Below, in pieces: positions 18,089 through 27,432 of a stretch of DNA of 64,000 nt. The DNA lies in assembly GCA_041399155.1 (NCBI GenBank), contig JAWKTI010000001.1:1178001-1242000 (forward strand), given 5' to 3'. The position numbers and the translations under genes were made by a program. The notes under the pieces were generated by a model. The model was not told the origin of the DNA and ran no database searches. It saw only the letters and a program-made list of their open reading frames with translations. Source of the stretch: Zavarzinella sp. (GTDB lineage: Bacteria; Planctomycetota; Planctomycetia; Gemmatales; Gemmataceae). The stretch's first letter is position 1. Each line of letters opens with the position of its first letter.

Positions 18089-20842
18089 CTACTCGGCTCC
18101 ATCATCCAACTCCTCATCACTAATGGTGGGGGAGGATTGTTGGAGTCGCAAGGGAATCAACCGTCGGCTGGGGCCGATTCGGCAAACCTCTCGGTATGGG
18201 CAGTAACGGGTGCAATCATGTGATTTGGGTGCCAGCGGAAAATAACCTGTGCGAATCCCAATGGCAATTTCCGCAATCCTTTCCGTTACGTTTCGCCGGA
18301 CTTCCTGCCACGATCGTGGGTCAGACCGCCAGGACAAAGAAGTATCGACATTTTTCGCTTTTGCAGGATAGATCGTCCTCAGTCCTTTTGCCGCCACCAT
18401 CCAGTATGACATTCCAACCACCTGTACTGGCGACTCCGCAGACAATGTATCAGATGCACCAATCGCATAAATCGGTAATTGCATCTTTTGCAGTGATTCT
18501 ACCGCCGACAAAGTGTATTCCGTGCCAGCACCAATTTTGTAATCGAACACCCAGATGTGGCGTTCTTCATCTTTCTCTAATAAATCGATCCGATCGATCC
18601 TGCCAGTAATTTGTACCTGGATCCCATCAACTTCAACAGTCACTGGTTGTGCCTTGCCGAACTCTTGTTCCAGAAACTTAACGGTAGACTGATAGCCCGC
18701 CTCCCGCCATGGTGCGGCGTACTGCTGCCACAGCAAAATATATTCCTGCGACGTGCGGACCAGTCTTTGCCCTTCCAGTTGCCATAATTTGGACAGCGCT
18801 TTCGTGGGCGCCCGTTTGACAAAATCATCAACTGCCAACTGAATTTGTTCTTCAAATGCCGTTTGAAACTCTTTCAACTGAGCTTCTGTTTCTGGTGGCT
18901 GAGGGAATTTTTCATGAAAATTAGCCAACGCACGGTGCATCACCATCCCACGGCGAGTGTTCTCAATTTCGCTACGTGGTTCCTGAAATTGCTTTAACTT
19001 AATAAAGTCTTGCAAGAGAAACCGGAAACCACATTCCTGATAAACTTCTAATGAAGTGGGACTCATTTTCCGATCAACTGGAAAAGACGTCGCTGCTTGT
19101 TGCAACGCACCGGGGTGCTGCATGATGCCATCATAGTTTGTGAATCTTTTCTCATAAAAGCGTGCCTGTCGCACATGAAGCCAGCGTTGGAGCAGACGAT
19201 AAAACTCCCCACCTGTTGTGGTACGGATCGCCGAATCAGGACCTTGCTGGAATGCTCTGGCAATGCTGATCCGCCATTCCGAATGGGCATAGGATATTTC
19301 ATATCCAAAGTTCTCAATCAGCATTTTCTGGCGTTCGACTAGTTGCGAAAACTGTTCCGAAGGAAATAAATCAACCACTTCTTCATAAACACTGGCAGGG
19401 TTGACTTCCTGCCCCTTCAAGTTTGCAATGCTGCGGCACAGGTAAAGTGCTTCCGATGGGATGGTAATAAGAGTCGCAAAATTCAAACGTAGGCGATCTG
19501 AAGTGTCGTTCTGCCCCACCATACCTTCGTTTAAGTGCAGTAAAAACATGTACTTACAGCGTATTCCAGATGCGTGCTTTAAATCGATTACCTGCACGGA
19601 TTTGGTGGGAGAGATCAGGCAATCAAACGATTTTTCGAATGTTTGATTAATCCAGTTCAGCCATTGCGAAAGATCCCAACCTTCTTGGTCATGTGGGAAT
19701 TCTGCCAACGAATGCAACCGAGTCATCAATGTACGGTAAGCCAGTTGATCGGTTTCGTTTGAAAATGCGGTTTCCGATAGCTCAAAAAGCTCCAATGCCT
19801 GCTCTATCAATTGCCGAAATGAGGCCACATTACAACGTAGGTCTGAAAAATTCAGGCTGTGCAATAATTCCCTGGCAAATTCCTGTATCTTCAGAACGAC
19901 ACCCATTGCACGAAGTTTGTCCAAATCCTTCAGCACATGATCTTCCTGTAAATCCTTGTCTAAAGGCTGGACTTCTCCAAGCAGGTTCAGAAATGCTGGT
20001 GTGAGTCTGCGAATATTCAACAGTTCCAGCACTTTCAGCAGTTTTTGTGCCACCTCTTTCTTTTCTGTCTGGTGCGTAAAAATGTAACGGTTTTGTAACA
20101 AACTGGCGATATCGCGAACGCGCCAACCACGTTCAGCTACTTGCAGCACCTTTCGCAGGAATCGAACAAATACAGAACTTTGCGTGGAGATTGGCTGGTG
20201 GTGTTGAAAAGGAATTGCATATTCCACAAACATCTGGTGCACAATATCATCGTGCTGGCTTAAATGTGGCACAGCCAAAGCGATTTCAGATAACTGCTCA
20301 CCTTGACGGTGGATTTCGTGAATTTTTCGGCAGATCATACGCAATTCGCCATGGATTGCCTGTGCTTCCAAAAAATGCAGCCCTTCGGGTATGGGTATGC
20401 TTTGTGGTGGGGGATTTAAAAAAGCGTCAGCCAACGCACGGAAACGTGCAGGTGGGGCTAGATTTCCTTCAATGTCAGTCGATTGTAATTCCTGAAGAAT
20501 TTGTTGATCATGCTCGTCCCGTTCTCTAACCGCGAGTGAGTCAATAATTAATAATTTCTCAAATTTGGCAACTGGCCACGGACCAGCGGGCAATTTGCCT
20601 ATATACCAAAATATGAGAAACTGCTCACAATGCTCTGGGGCAAGTTCCCAGGCAGTGATAACGGTTGGTAGTCGAAAATGCGGCACATTTTCTGCAATCT
20701 GTTGAAATATTCGATTTTTAGCGACGTGATCGGCCACCACAATGGTCAGCGGAAATCTGATCCACTCTACCACGTACTGGATTGCAGCGTGGTCACTGGG
20801 CGAAGTATGAATATAGCGACACTTATTGGCACTTCCTGTCAC
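18089..20842 (-). CDS. AddB-like PD-(D/E)XK nuclease with Fe-S cluster
   Basis: 917 residues resembling AddB, the helicase-like nuclease subunit of AddAB recombination complexes. The C-terminal third holds a RecB-type nuclease: D753, then D767-Y-K769, within GRIDRIDLLEKD and VFDYKIG. Four cysteines, C604 and C877/C881/C887 (CTRYCPYREVC), fit the AddB iron-sulfur staple. The N-terminus (RYIHTSPSDHAAIQYV) occupies the Walker A position but lacks the glycine-lysine motif, so ATP binding is probably lost. The GTG start at 20842 has an AGGAG site. No addA gene is in the window. Confidence 0.82.
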   Translation of the reverse strand: MTGSANKCRYIHTSPSDHAAIQYVVEWIRFPLTIVVADHVAKNRIFQQIAENVPHFRLPTVITAWELAPEHCEQFLIFWYIGKLPAGPWPVAKFEKLLIIDSLAVRERDEHDQQILQELQSTDIEGNLAPPARFRALADAFLNPPPQSIPIPEGLHFLEAQAIHGELRMICRKIHEIHRQGEQLSEIALAVPHLSQHDDIVHQMFVEYAIPFQHHQPISTQSSVFVRFLRKVLQVAERGWRVRDIASLLQNRYIFTHQTEKKEVAQKLLKVLELLNIRRLTPAFLNLLGEVQPLDKDLQEDHVLKDLDKLRAMGVVLKIQEFARELLHSLNFSDLRCNVASFRQLIEQALELFELSETAFSNETDQLAYRTLMTRLHSLAEFPHDQEGWDLSQWLNWINQTFEKSFDCLISPTKSVQVIDLKHASGIRCKYMFLLHLNEGMVGQNDTSDRLRLNFATLITIPSEALYLCRSIANLKGQEVNPASVYEEVVDLFPSEQFSQLVERQKMLIENFGYEISYAHSEWRISIARAFQQGPDSAIRTTTGGEFYRLLQRWLHVRQARFYEKRFTNYDGIMQHPGALQQAATSFPVDRKMSPTSLEVYQECGFRFLLQDFIKLKQFQEPRSEIENTRRGMVMHRALANFHEKFPQPPETEAQLKEFQTAFEEQIQLAVDDFVKRAPTKALSKLWQLEGQRLVRTSQEYILLWQQYAAPWREAGYQSTVKFLEQEFGKAQPVTVEVDGIQVQITGRIDRIDLLEKDEERHIWVFDYKIGAGTEYTLSAVESLQKMQLPIYAIGASDTLSAESPVQVVGMSYWMVAAKGLRTIYPAKAKNVDTSLSWRSDPRSWQEVRRNVTERIAEIAIGIRTGYFPLAPKSHDCTRYCPYREVCRIGPSRRLIPLRLQQSSPTISDEELDDGAE

Positions 20843-20902
20843 CGCGGGTCTCCTGGTGCATACGGGCCGATTGTAACACGGTAGAGCTGAAATTATGGCA
20901 AA

Positions 20903-21832
20903 TTAATTTGCCACCCCCAGATTTTCTGTTGGTTTTGGTGCTGGTTTCGGGGGCGCCACTGGGGAAATTACTGGTTTCTTCCGTTCCAGCATCAACCAGG
21001 CTGTGGGCACAATAATCAGCGATGTGCCGACAATCGCATAGGATGTAATTTGGTGTCCCATAATCGCAACATCCATTATCAGCGAAAACAGAATTTGAGA
21101 TAACCCGATCACAGAAACACGTGCGGGATCACCACCAGCAAATGCTTTGGTCAACAGGGACTGTCCAATTGCCGCAAACACCCCCACGCCAAGCAGTTGC
21201 AGCATGTGAACGGAATGAAAAAACGGCGGCGGCGTACTCATCCGAGGAAACAGAAACCACGTTGAAAGACAGATGATCCCTGCTACACCCGAAAAATGCA
21301 CTACAATCGCAAATGGATTCAGTTGTTTTAAGCGGTGCAGACCAATCATTGCCAGCGAAGTGGATATTGCACCTAATAAGGCCACCACAACGGCAAACAG
21401 GTTCGATCCGCCTGTGGGCTGTTCAATCAGATACACCCCCACAACTCCAAACATCACGCACACCCAGACTCGCCCACCAGGTAGTTTGCCCAGCATTGGC
21501 CACGACAATAAGGCCACCCAGATGGGAAATGTGTGGGCCAGCGTTGTAACAGTGGATGCAGGCAGCACCGACAGCGAATAAAAAACAGTCACCATGCTGA
21601 AACTGCCTGTGATACTCCGCATCCAGAGTTGTTTATTTCCCAACCAGATAAACGAAATCCGCCGGCTGAAAGCGTAAATTCCCACAAATAAAAACACCAG
21701 CCAACTGCTAAATATTGCCACCAATTGCCAGTCATAGTACTGGCCAGCAGCATGCCCACACTGGGTCATACAGGCAAAACTACAACATCCCACCAACATG
21801 TAAATGTAAGGCCGCTTCGACTGTTCCAACAC
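20903..21832 (-). CDS. EamA/DMT family transporter
   Basis: 309-residue integral membrane protein with ten predicted hydrophobic helices arranged as two EamA repeats (about 5-140 and 150-285). Family phrases such as VLPASTVTTLAHTFPIWVALLSW (shortened here), FGVVGVYLIEQP and GAISTSLAMIGL are visible. The drug/metabolite transporter superfamily moves small metabolites across the inner membrane; the substrate is unknown. The C-terminal tail is rich in proline and lysine (PVAPPKPAPKP). It is upstream of, and co-directional with, the AddB-like gene with 60 bases between them. Confidence 0.9.
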   Translation of the reverse strand: MLEQSKRPYIYMLVGCCSFACMTQCGHAAGQYYDWQLVAIFSSWLVFLFVGIYAFSRRISFIWLGNKQLWMRSITGSFSMVTVFYSLSVLPASTVTTLAHTFPIWVALLSWPMLGKLPGGRVWVCVMFGVVGVYLIEQPTGGSNLFAVVVALLGAISTSLAMIGLHRLKQLNPFAIVVHFSGVAGIICLSTWFLFPRMSTPPPFFHSVHMLQLLGVGVFAAIGQSLLTKAFAGGDPARVSVIGLSQILFSLIMDVAIMGHQITSYAIVGTSLIIVPTAWLMLERKKPVISPVAPPKPAPKPTENLGVAN

Positions 21833-22009
21833 AAAATGTTTCCTTCAAAAAACCCACAAGGAGAGTCTTGGTTTGTGGTAATCGTTTGTCTTAACTATTT
21901 TTCGATTTTCGGCGAATTGGGAAGTGATTCAATTATTGGAAATCTGGTTCACAAAACCGATTTCGAGTATATTTGACAAAGTATGTCATCACATATTGAT
22001 GGTTATCAA

Positions 22010-22705
22010 ATGAAAAAATGCACATTTGCATGGTTCTCGGTTTTCCTTGTAGCCTTGACTATTTCTGCACAGGGTAAAAAAGAACCAAGTTATGGTGGCA
22101 CTCCTTTAAGTGCACTGGTGAAGCAACTTTCTCACAAAGATGCCGCAATCCGACAAATTGCAGCCAGAGATATTGGCAGGATTGGCCCCACAGCCAAAGC
22201 GGCAGCACCCTATCTTGTCAAATCGTTCAAGGATACAGATGGCCTGGTTCGAGTGCGTGCTGCCTATTCGCACTGGGTAGTAACTGAGAACGGGAAAATT
22301 GCAGCTCATTTCCTGCAAAATTCACTAAAAGATTCAGATGCTGATGTTAGGTTATCTGCTGTCGAGGCTTTAAGTGATATGGCAAAAAAGGTACATGAAA
22401 TACTCCCAGCACTGATGATCGCTTTGAAAGACAAAGATAGCAGAGTGTTACTGACGGCTGTGGAAGCTACTGGAAAAGCTGGACCAGTTGCAAAAGCTGC
22501 TGTGCCAGCACTTATTTCGATAGCAAAAGATTATCAAAACACGGCCTGTAGTCCTGCAATGAAAGCTTTGGGTGAAATTGGTCCGGATGCCAAAGAGGCA
22601 GTGCCAGTTTTGCTTGAAGCAGCCAAACTGGAAGAATTTCGACTGACGGTAGTTGGGGCATTACTGAAGATCGATCCAGAAGCAGCTAAACGCGTTGGTA
22701 ACTGA
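22010..22705 (+). CDS. exported HEAT-repeat protein
   Basis: 231 residues with a signal peptide (MKKCTFAWFSVFLVALTISAQG) followed by about five HEAT/PBS-lyase-type helical repeats with the recurrent pattern GPxAKAAxPxL (for example IGPTAKAAAPYL, AGPVAKAAVPAL, IGPDAKEAVPVL). Such repeats are protein-binding scaffolds and are abundant in planctomycetes. The ATG at 22010 begins the signal peptide; an in-frame ATG at 21983 is also possible. No enzyme motif is present, so the role is unknown. Confidence 0.85.
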   Translation: MKKCTFAWFSVFLVALTISAQGKKEPSYGGTPLSALVKQLSHKDAAIRQIAARDIGRIGPTAKAAAPYLVKSFKDTDGLVRVRAAYSHWVVTENGKIAAHFLQNSLKDSDADVRLSAVEALSDMAKKVHEILPALMIALKDKDSRVLLTAVEATGKAGPVAKAAVPALISIAKDYQNTACSPAMKALGEIGPDAKEAVPVLLEAAKLEEFRLTVVGALLKIDPEAAKRVGN

Positions 22706-22765
22706 AGTCTCAAAAAAAAGTGCGTCTGCGATATATTTATTCGTGTCTCTTTAAGGATTTTGTAA

Positions 22766-22972
22766 GTGTGGATACCAAGAAAATATTATCGATGTGCCGT
22801 CTGCGAATGGAAAGGCTGGCTAGAACCGAAGGATGTTGGCGAAGCCGCACCTTGTGAAAAGTGCGGTGTCTACCTTTACCCACAACCATGGATATACAGC
22901 TGGGGCTTTGCTCTCATCACAATTGGAACTGCAGTACTTATAGTGTGGATAACAAGTTTGCTTTTAGAGTGA
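22766..22972 (+). CDS. small zinc-ribbon membrane protein
   Basis: 68 residues starting at GTG with an AAGGA site about eight bases upstream. The N-terminal half has two Cys pairs (CAVC and CEKC) that would form a zinc ribbon; the C-terminal half is a single hydrophobic segment (WGFALITIGTAVLIVWITSL). It is therefore probably an inner-membrane protein with a cytoplasmic zinc finger. It follows the HEAT protein gene at 60 bases and converges on the NADAR gene. No function recognised. Confidence 0.72.
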   Translation: MWIPRKYYRCAVCEWKGWLEPKDVGEAAPCEKCGVYLYPQPWIYSWGFALITIGTAVLIVWITSLLLE

Positions 22973-22974
22973 TC

Positions 22975-23451
22975 TTAATCAGCCGTTTTGCCCGCATTCG
23001 CCGATTCTTCTTTCAATTGTTCTCGAACTTTCATCAGAATCTTTCCCAGCATATTCTTGCCGCTTCCATCCCCACCGTCACCCCAAAAGCTATCATTGGT
23101 GGTGTGTTCAACCAAAGTAGCATCCCCAGTAGAGAGCAATAGTTTGGTTAATTCAGGGTGCTGGGTGAATTTTGCGTAAACAGCTTCCCGCATGATGCCA
23201 ATTTTGACCGATTCCCAATCTCTCCGCAATTTCTGCTTTCTGGAACGTCCCAAACGTGCTGCAATCATTGGCGACTTGGTTGCTCGGATTTTTTCCTGAT
23301 AAGCTCGGTCATCAAACTTCTGTGCCTGAAAATAGTGTTCCGTGGTGGGCCATTGTTGGTTTTTCATCAAAATAGGGTAACTGGCAAAATTAGAAAACGC
23401 ACCGAAGGCGTCGATGGTACTGTAAAAATTGATGACGTTTGAATCATTCAT
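22975..23451 (-). CDS. NADAR family N-glycosidase (YbiA-like)
   Basis: 158-residue protein of the NADAR family, related to YbiA/RibX. Conserved segments are FSNFASYPI, WPTTEHYFQAQKF (E38, Q42 and K45) and the C-terminal FWGDGGDGSGKNMLGKILM. Family members cleave N-glycosidic bonds of riboflavin-pathway intermediates, or remove ADP-ribose from guanine in some defence-related contexts. Here it stands alone, convergent with a zinc-ribbon gene and without an ADP-ribosyltransferase, so a housekeeping detoxification role is more likely. Confidence 0.9.
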   Translation of the reverse strand: MNDSNVINFYSTIDAFGAFSNFASYPILMKNQQWPTTEHYFQAQKFDDRAYQEKIRATKSPMIAARLGRSRKQKLRRDWESVKIGIMREAVYAKFTQHPELTKLLLSTGDATLVEHTTNDSFWGDGGDGSGKNMLGKILMKVREQLKEESANAGKTAD

Positions 23452-23538
23452 GATTGGAATTGCCTAAGTTATTATCAAAGAACAGACATTCCTTCTTTCA
23501 GTCTGGTTCAACCAGTCGCGAAATTTCGCACAATTTAA

Positions 23539-24534
23539 TTACCGTCGCTTCGGTGGCACCGGCAAGGGAAAGGGTCTTGGTCTGCTGATCGGCGGTGGGG
23601 GCAATTCTGCCGTAAATCCTTGTGCTGGAAGCAGATTGGTCTTAATGTAGTTGCCCTGTTTGTCGTATACCACTGCAAAGCCAATTTCGACTCCGTACTG
23701 GCTGCCATAACGCAATCCATTCGGCAATCGTGGTGGGGGTGCTTTCCCACCCTGCGGTTGTGGGGGTGGTGGCAACGCTGGCGGCAGGTCAATTTTGATC
23801 CCATTGCCGTACTGATAACGGCCGTTCGTAATGCGAATCTTCCTTCGCACTTCCAATAATTGCACTTTTTCCCACCAGGTGATGTAGGTGGTGTTCTGAG
23901 TTTCTTCTGGTCCCGTTGGAACGCCATCACCTAATGCTTTTTTCCGTGCGTCCAGCATCTTCTCATTAATTGTTTTCTCATATTCAGACTGAAATTGCTT
24001 GATGCGCTCATCCGCATTGATCAGTGATTTGGCAATATCGATCGGAAATTCTTTCGTGCCATCCAGTCGTTTGAAACTGGTCACTACAAAAGCATCGCCT
24101 GCAGGTGCCCCGGCTCCACCGTTCACTTCCACCTCAACCAGGGTGGCATGCGCAGGAATCTCAAAATGCTTGATGGTGGTTTTACTGCACATGCTTAAGT
24201 TGGGAAATTCCTGTTTTTTTCCATCGGGCAGGTCCATTTTCAGCGTGCCAATCTGGGGCGTGCCCGGCACGGAAACGTATAGCCAGCGATAAGACCCACC
24301 GTTCAATCCCAGGCACAACTGATCGGCAGGTCCGCTTCTTCCTTCCAGAGCCAGCATCGGACCAGCATCAGGGACCAGAACGCCCACTATTTTACCCGGT
24401 AATTGCTGATGCACCCGAACAGGAAAAAAATCCTTGCGGCCTGTAATGATAGCCATTCTTGTGGGTGGCTTGGGTGCGGCCAGCAAAAATGAAAAATTGA
24501 TGAGTAAAATTGCCCCGCTGATGATCATTTTCAT
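23539..24534 (-). CDS. exported proline-rich protein of unknown function
   Basis: 331 residues. The start at 24534 gives a clean signal peptide (MKMIISGAILLINFSFLLAA); its ATG overlaps the TGA of the upstream isomerase gene, so the two are translationally coupled. The longer frame reaching 24708 lies inside the isomerase gene and is discarded. The mature part has beta-rich sequence (about 25-210), a charged helical stretch and a C-terminus rich in proline (LPPALPPPPQPQGG; PPPPISRPRPFPLPVPP). No domain was recognised. Confidence 0.75.
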   Translation of the reverse strand: MKMIISGAILLINFSFLLAAPKPPTRMAIITGRKDFFPVRVHQQLPGKIVGVLVPDAGPMLALEGRSGPADQLCLGLNGGSYRWLYVSVPGTPQIGTLKMDLPDGKKQEFPNLSMCSKTTIKHFEIPAHATLVEVEVNGGAGAPAGDAFVVTSFKRLDGTKEFPIDIAKSLINADERIKQFQSEYEKTINEKMLDARKKALGDGVPTGPEETQNTTYITWWEKVQLLEVRRKIRITNGRYQYGNGIKIDLPPALPPPPQPQGGKAPPPRLPNGLRYGSQYGVEIGFAVVYDKQGNYIKTNLLPAQGFTAELPPPPISRPRPFPLPVPPKRR

Positions 24535-25370
24535 GCCAGCACCTCTTGAATGAATCGCACACCATGGGCAATATCCCGAAATCTTTCTTCCTGATTCCCA
24601 ACTTCCCTCTCGATAAACAGTGGGCCCTGATAACCGATTTTCTTCAACGACTCCAGAAACAGTCGGGTGTTCGTTTGACCTTCCCCTAACGGCACTTCCG
24701 TGCCCCACGTTCCAGGCTTTGTTGGGCGATTCGCGTCCTTCATATGCACAGTACGAATATCCCCAGCAAGCACTTCCAGTGCCTTAATCGGGTCGTCTTT
24801 ATCATACAGCAGCATGTTCGCGGGATCGAAATTGACTTTCAGGTTGTTACACTGCAGATCATCCAGCGTACGACGCAACAGTGCTGCAGTTTCCTGTCCG
24901 GTTTCAAAAGCGATGGTAATTCCATGCTCTGCCGCAAGCTGGCTGACAGTCCCCAGGGTATCCAGAAATGCCTTCCTGCTAGGATCGTCCACTTCCGGCA
25001 GGAAGCCTGCGTGCAACATCAGATCCGTCAGATTCAGGTCTTTCGTGCGTTGCAGTGCCCACTTCAGCCGTTCTAAACGTTCTGGCCTTGTGGCAGGATC
25101 GCCAAAACCACCCGTCTGTTGAATCGTGGCAGGAGTGGTGTAATCTTCACCGGGGAAGCCCAGCATCGCACCACCTAATTGAAAGCCAGCAGCCAGTGCT
25201 GCCTGTGGCATCGCATCACCTTCATCCCACGCTGCGTGGTGGGGATCGCCGCAGGCAATCTGCACCAGATTAATTCCAAGTTGATCCACAAAACCCTTCA
25301 ATTCGGGAATCGATGTCACTTGCAGCGACCAGCTACAAACACCTATCGAAAGTGGGGGAATGTTAGACAT
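24531..25370 (-). CDS. sugar phosphate isomerase/epimerase-like TIM-barrel protein
   Basis: 279 residues of the AP-endonuclease-2 / xylose isomerase-like barrel family, common in planctomycetes as ketose epimerases or inosose dehydratase-like enzymes. Metal-binding residues are suggested by FETGQE, NFDPANML, VHMKDAN and FIEREVG. The ATG at 25370 has an AAGGAG site six bases upstream, so the longer frame to 25433 is rejected. It is coupled to the exported proline-rich protein gene and divergent from secG. Substrate unknown. Confidence 0.88.
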   Translation of the reverse strand: MSNIPPLSIGVCSWSLQVTSIPELKGFVDQLGINLVQIACGDPHHAAWDEGDAMPQAALAAGFQLGGAMLGFPGEDYTTPATIQQTGGFGDPATRPERLERLKWALQRTKDLNLTDLMLHAGFLPEVDDPSRKAFLDTLGTVSQLAAEHGITIAFETGQETAALLRRTLDDLQCNNLKVNFDPANMLLYDKDDPIKALEVLAGDIRTVHMKDANRPTKPGTWGTEVPLGEGQTNTRLFLESLKKIGYQGPLFIEREVGNQEERFRDIAHGVRFIQEVLA

Positions 25371-25419
25371 GAAGTTTCTCCTTAAATTATAAAAACACAA
25401 TATTGCTAATTCGTAATGC

Positions 25420-25450
25420 GGCAATATTGCCACATAATCACATTGTGATT
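25420..25450. promoter_or_regulatory. cluster of two palindromes in the secG divergent promoter region
   Basis: GGCAATATTGCC (25420-25431) is a perfect 12-base palindrome, and AATCACATTGTGATT (25436-25450) is a perfect 15-base odd palindrome four bases away. They lie between the isomerase start at 25370 and secG at 25598. Adjacent perfect dyads in a divergent promoter region are typical of regulator-binding sites; which regulator is unknown. Confidence 0.35.
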
Positions 25451-25597
25451 TGCGATCATTTACCCCGCTTCGGGCAAGAACTTTGCGATAACTGACCGAC
25501 TTATTGTCTTACTTTATGGCACAGGCTGTTCGCAAGAACATTTTTTACTAAACAGACTGTTAGTATTTGGTGTACCATTGGTCCGAAGGAGATGGCA

Positions 25598-25897
25598 GTG
25601 GATCTGTTTGCCGTGATGTTCTGGTCACACTTATTGAATGCCTTGATCATTCTAATGGGTTTATTGCTTCTGCTGACCGTGCTGATACAGCGTGGGAAAG
25701 GGGGCGGTCTGATTGGTGCCTTCGGTGGTGCTGGTGGATCGAGCCCGTTTGGATCGAAAGCCGGTGACGCTTTTACAAAAATTACACTGTATATGGCAGG
25801 AGTTTGGATGCTGCTTATTGCTGTACACATTCGTGTAGTAAAAGAAGACATTCGCACTGCCAAGAAAGAAGCACCTGGTTACATTTCCACGAAGTAA
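25598..25897 (+). CDS. secG: preprotein translocase subunit SecG
   Basis: About 99 residues with two transmembrane helices (around 5-28 and 55-75) joined by a loop containing the hallmark IQRGKGGGLIGAFGG and GSSPFGSKAG. SecG stabilises the SecYEG channel. The GTG at 25598 has AAGGAG (25586-25591) at ideal spacing, whereas the in-frame ATG at 25592 abuts that site; GTG is therefore preferred. yicC follows at about 40 bases. Confidence 0.93.
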   Translation: MDLFAVMFWSHLLNALIILMGLLLLLTVLIQRGKGGGLIGAFGGAGGSSPFGSKAGDAFTKITLYMAGVWMLLIAVHIRVVKEDIRTAKKEAPGYISTK

Positions 25898-25938
25898 TCC
25901 TGCTGATTGCCTAACTCCTTATCTGATAAAGGTTTCCG

Positions 25939-26819
25939 TTGATTATCAGCATGACCGGATACGGTTCCGCTGCCCACAGCGGAGATGATTTGGTAGCCAC
26001 CGTCGAAGTGCGTACGATTAATAATCGGTACCTGAAAATTTCTGTGCGTGGGACCGAACCTTACCCAATGCTCGAACCGGAGTTTGAGCGTCAGGTAAGA
26101 ACCATGATCAAACGTGGTACGGTCACCATTTCTATTTTCGTGGAACGAAAGCAATTTACGAGCGTGCTGGATACCGATTTACTGGACCATTACGTGCGGC
26201 AGATTCAGGATTATTGCCACCAGCGTGGCTGGGCAGATCAGTCCCCGGTCTGTTTGCCGCAACTGCTGAACATGCTTGGGGTTACGGCGAATTCTCTTTC
26301 GAAGCCCTCCGAACAGGAGCTTGGTTTGGTGCGCCGGGTGCTCGATGAAGCCTTGATGAAAATGCAGGAGATGCGTCAGACAGAAGGTCTGGCGATGCAG
26401 CTGGAAATACAACAACTTGCAACAATCTGTCTTGGCAAAGTGGAACAATTGGAAATATACCTCCCCACCATGCGGCAGGAGTACCAGGAACGACTACACC
26501 AGAAAGTGCGGAAATTATTAGAAAATGCGGGTCATTCTGTAGAAACCGAGCATCTCATCCGCGAACTTGCACTCTTTGGGGAACGTACCGATATTCATGA
26601 AGAAATGACACGGTTGAAAAGTCATCTGCAGCAGTTATCGGCCAAAGTTACGGGTGCTGGAACTGCTGAAGGGAAAGCACTCGACTTTCTGGTCCAGGAA
26701 ATGAATCGGAAACGAACACGATCGGCTCCAAAAGTGGCGATTTGTTTGTTTCAAACCTGGTGGTAGAATTAAAATCAAGCATTGAAAAAGTGCGGGAAAT
26801 CGTACAGAACGTTGAATAA
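25939..26819 (+). CDS. yicC: YicC family endoribonuclease, frameshifted
   Basis: The opening MIISMTGYGSAA and the body match the YicC family, stress-associated endoribonucleases often found next to gmk and rpoZ as here. As read, the frame ends at a TAG near 26766, but at CGG (26707-26709) the conserved C-terminus switches frame: NRETNTIGSKSGDLF then LVVELKSSIEKVREIVQNVE, ending at 26819. One extra G at 26708-26709 restores a 293-residue protein. The lost C-terminal segment is one of the most conserved in the family. Confidence 0.87.
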
Positions 26820-26844
26820 ACCCGAATAAATTTGAGGATAATGG

Positions 26845-27432
26845 GTGCAGTTGGCTCCGTTAATTGTCATTTCTGGTCCAAGTGGTGTGGGGAAATCAAC
26901 CTTGATCCAGCGACTGCTACGTGATCAACGCTATCCCCTGCGTCTGGCAGTTTCGGCAACAACACGCGCACCACGAACGGGAGAAAAAGACGGCATCGAC
27001 TACCAGTTCTGGTCTCGGCCAGAGTTTGAAGCGGCCATCAAGCGGGGGCATTTTCTTGAATATGCCACGGTGCATGAAAGAGACTTCTATGGCACCCCAC
27101 TATCGGAAGTAGATGATTATCGCCGTCGGGGAATTGGAGTAATTCTCGACATCGACATCCAGGGCTACCGTCAAGTACGCTCGAAAATTGACGATGTTCA
27201 TTCGATTTTTGTAATCGCAGATGAGAAAAATCTCATCGAACGGCTTCGAAACAGGAAATCAGATTCTGAAGAAGCCATCCAGCGTCGTTTGAAAACCGCA
27301 ATGAATGAGATGGCAGCAGCCCATGAATATCACTATCGTATCCACAACAACGATTTTGAAACAACGGTCGCGGAATTAGAGCGACTTCTGGATAAATTTT
27401 TTCAGCAACCGCCCCAGCAAGAGGTTTTGTAA
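26845..27432 (+). CDS. gmk: guanylate kinase
   Basis: 195-residue enzyme that phosphorylates GMP to GDP. The P-loop SGPSGVGKST (10-19) is followed by the GMP-binding region (TTRAPRTGEKDGIDYQF) and the IDIQG segment. The GTG start at 26845 is supported by GAGGA six bases upstream. The stop abuts the start codon of rpoZ, a common pairing. Confidence 0.96.
   Translation: MQLAPLIVISGPSGVGKSTLIQRLLRDQRYPLRLAVSATTRAPRTGEKDGIDYQFWSRPEFEAAIKRGHFLEYATVHERDFYGTPLSEVDDYRRRGIGVILDIDIQGYRQVRSKIDDVHSIFVIADEKNLIERLRNRKSDSEEAIQRRLKTAMNEMAAAHEYHYRIHNNDFETTVAELERLLDKFFQQPPQQEVL

Noticed and set aside
22975..23451. NADAR as a toxin-antitoxin antitoxin
   Set aside because: No ADP-ribosyltransferase toxin gene is adjacent.
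24535..24708. N-terminal extension of the proline-rich protein
   Set aside because: It lies inside the isomerase gene in another frame and would hide the signal peptide; the ATG at 24534 is a clear coupled start.
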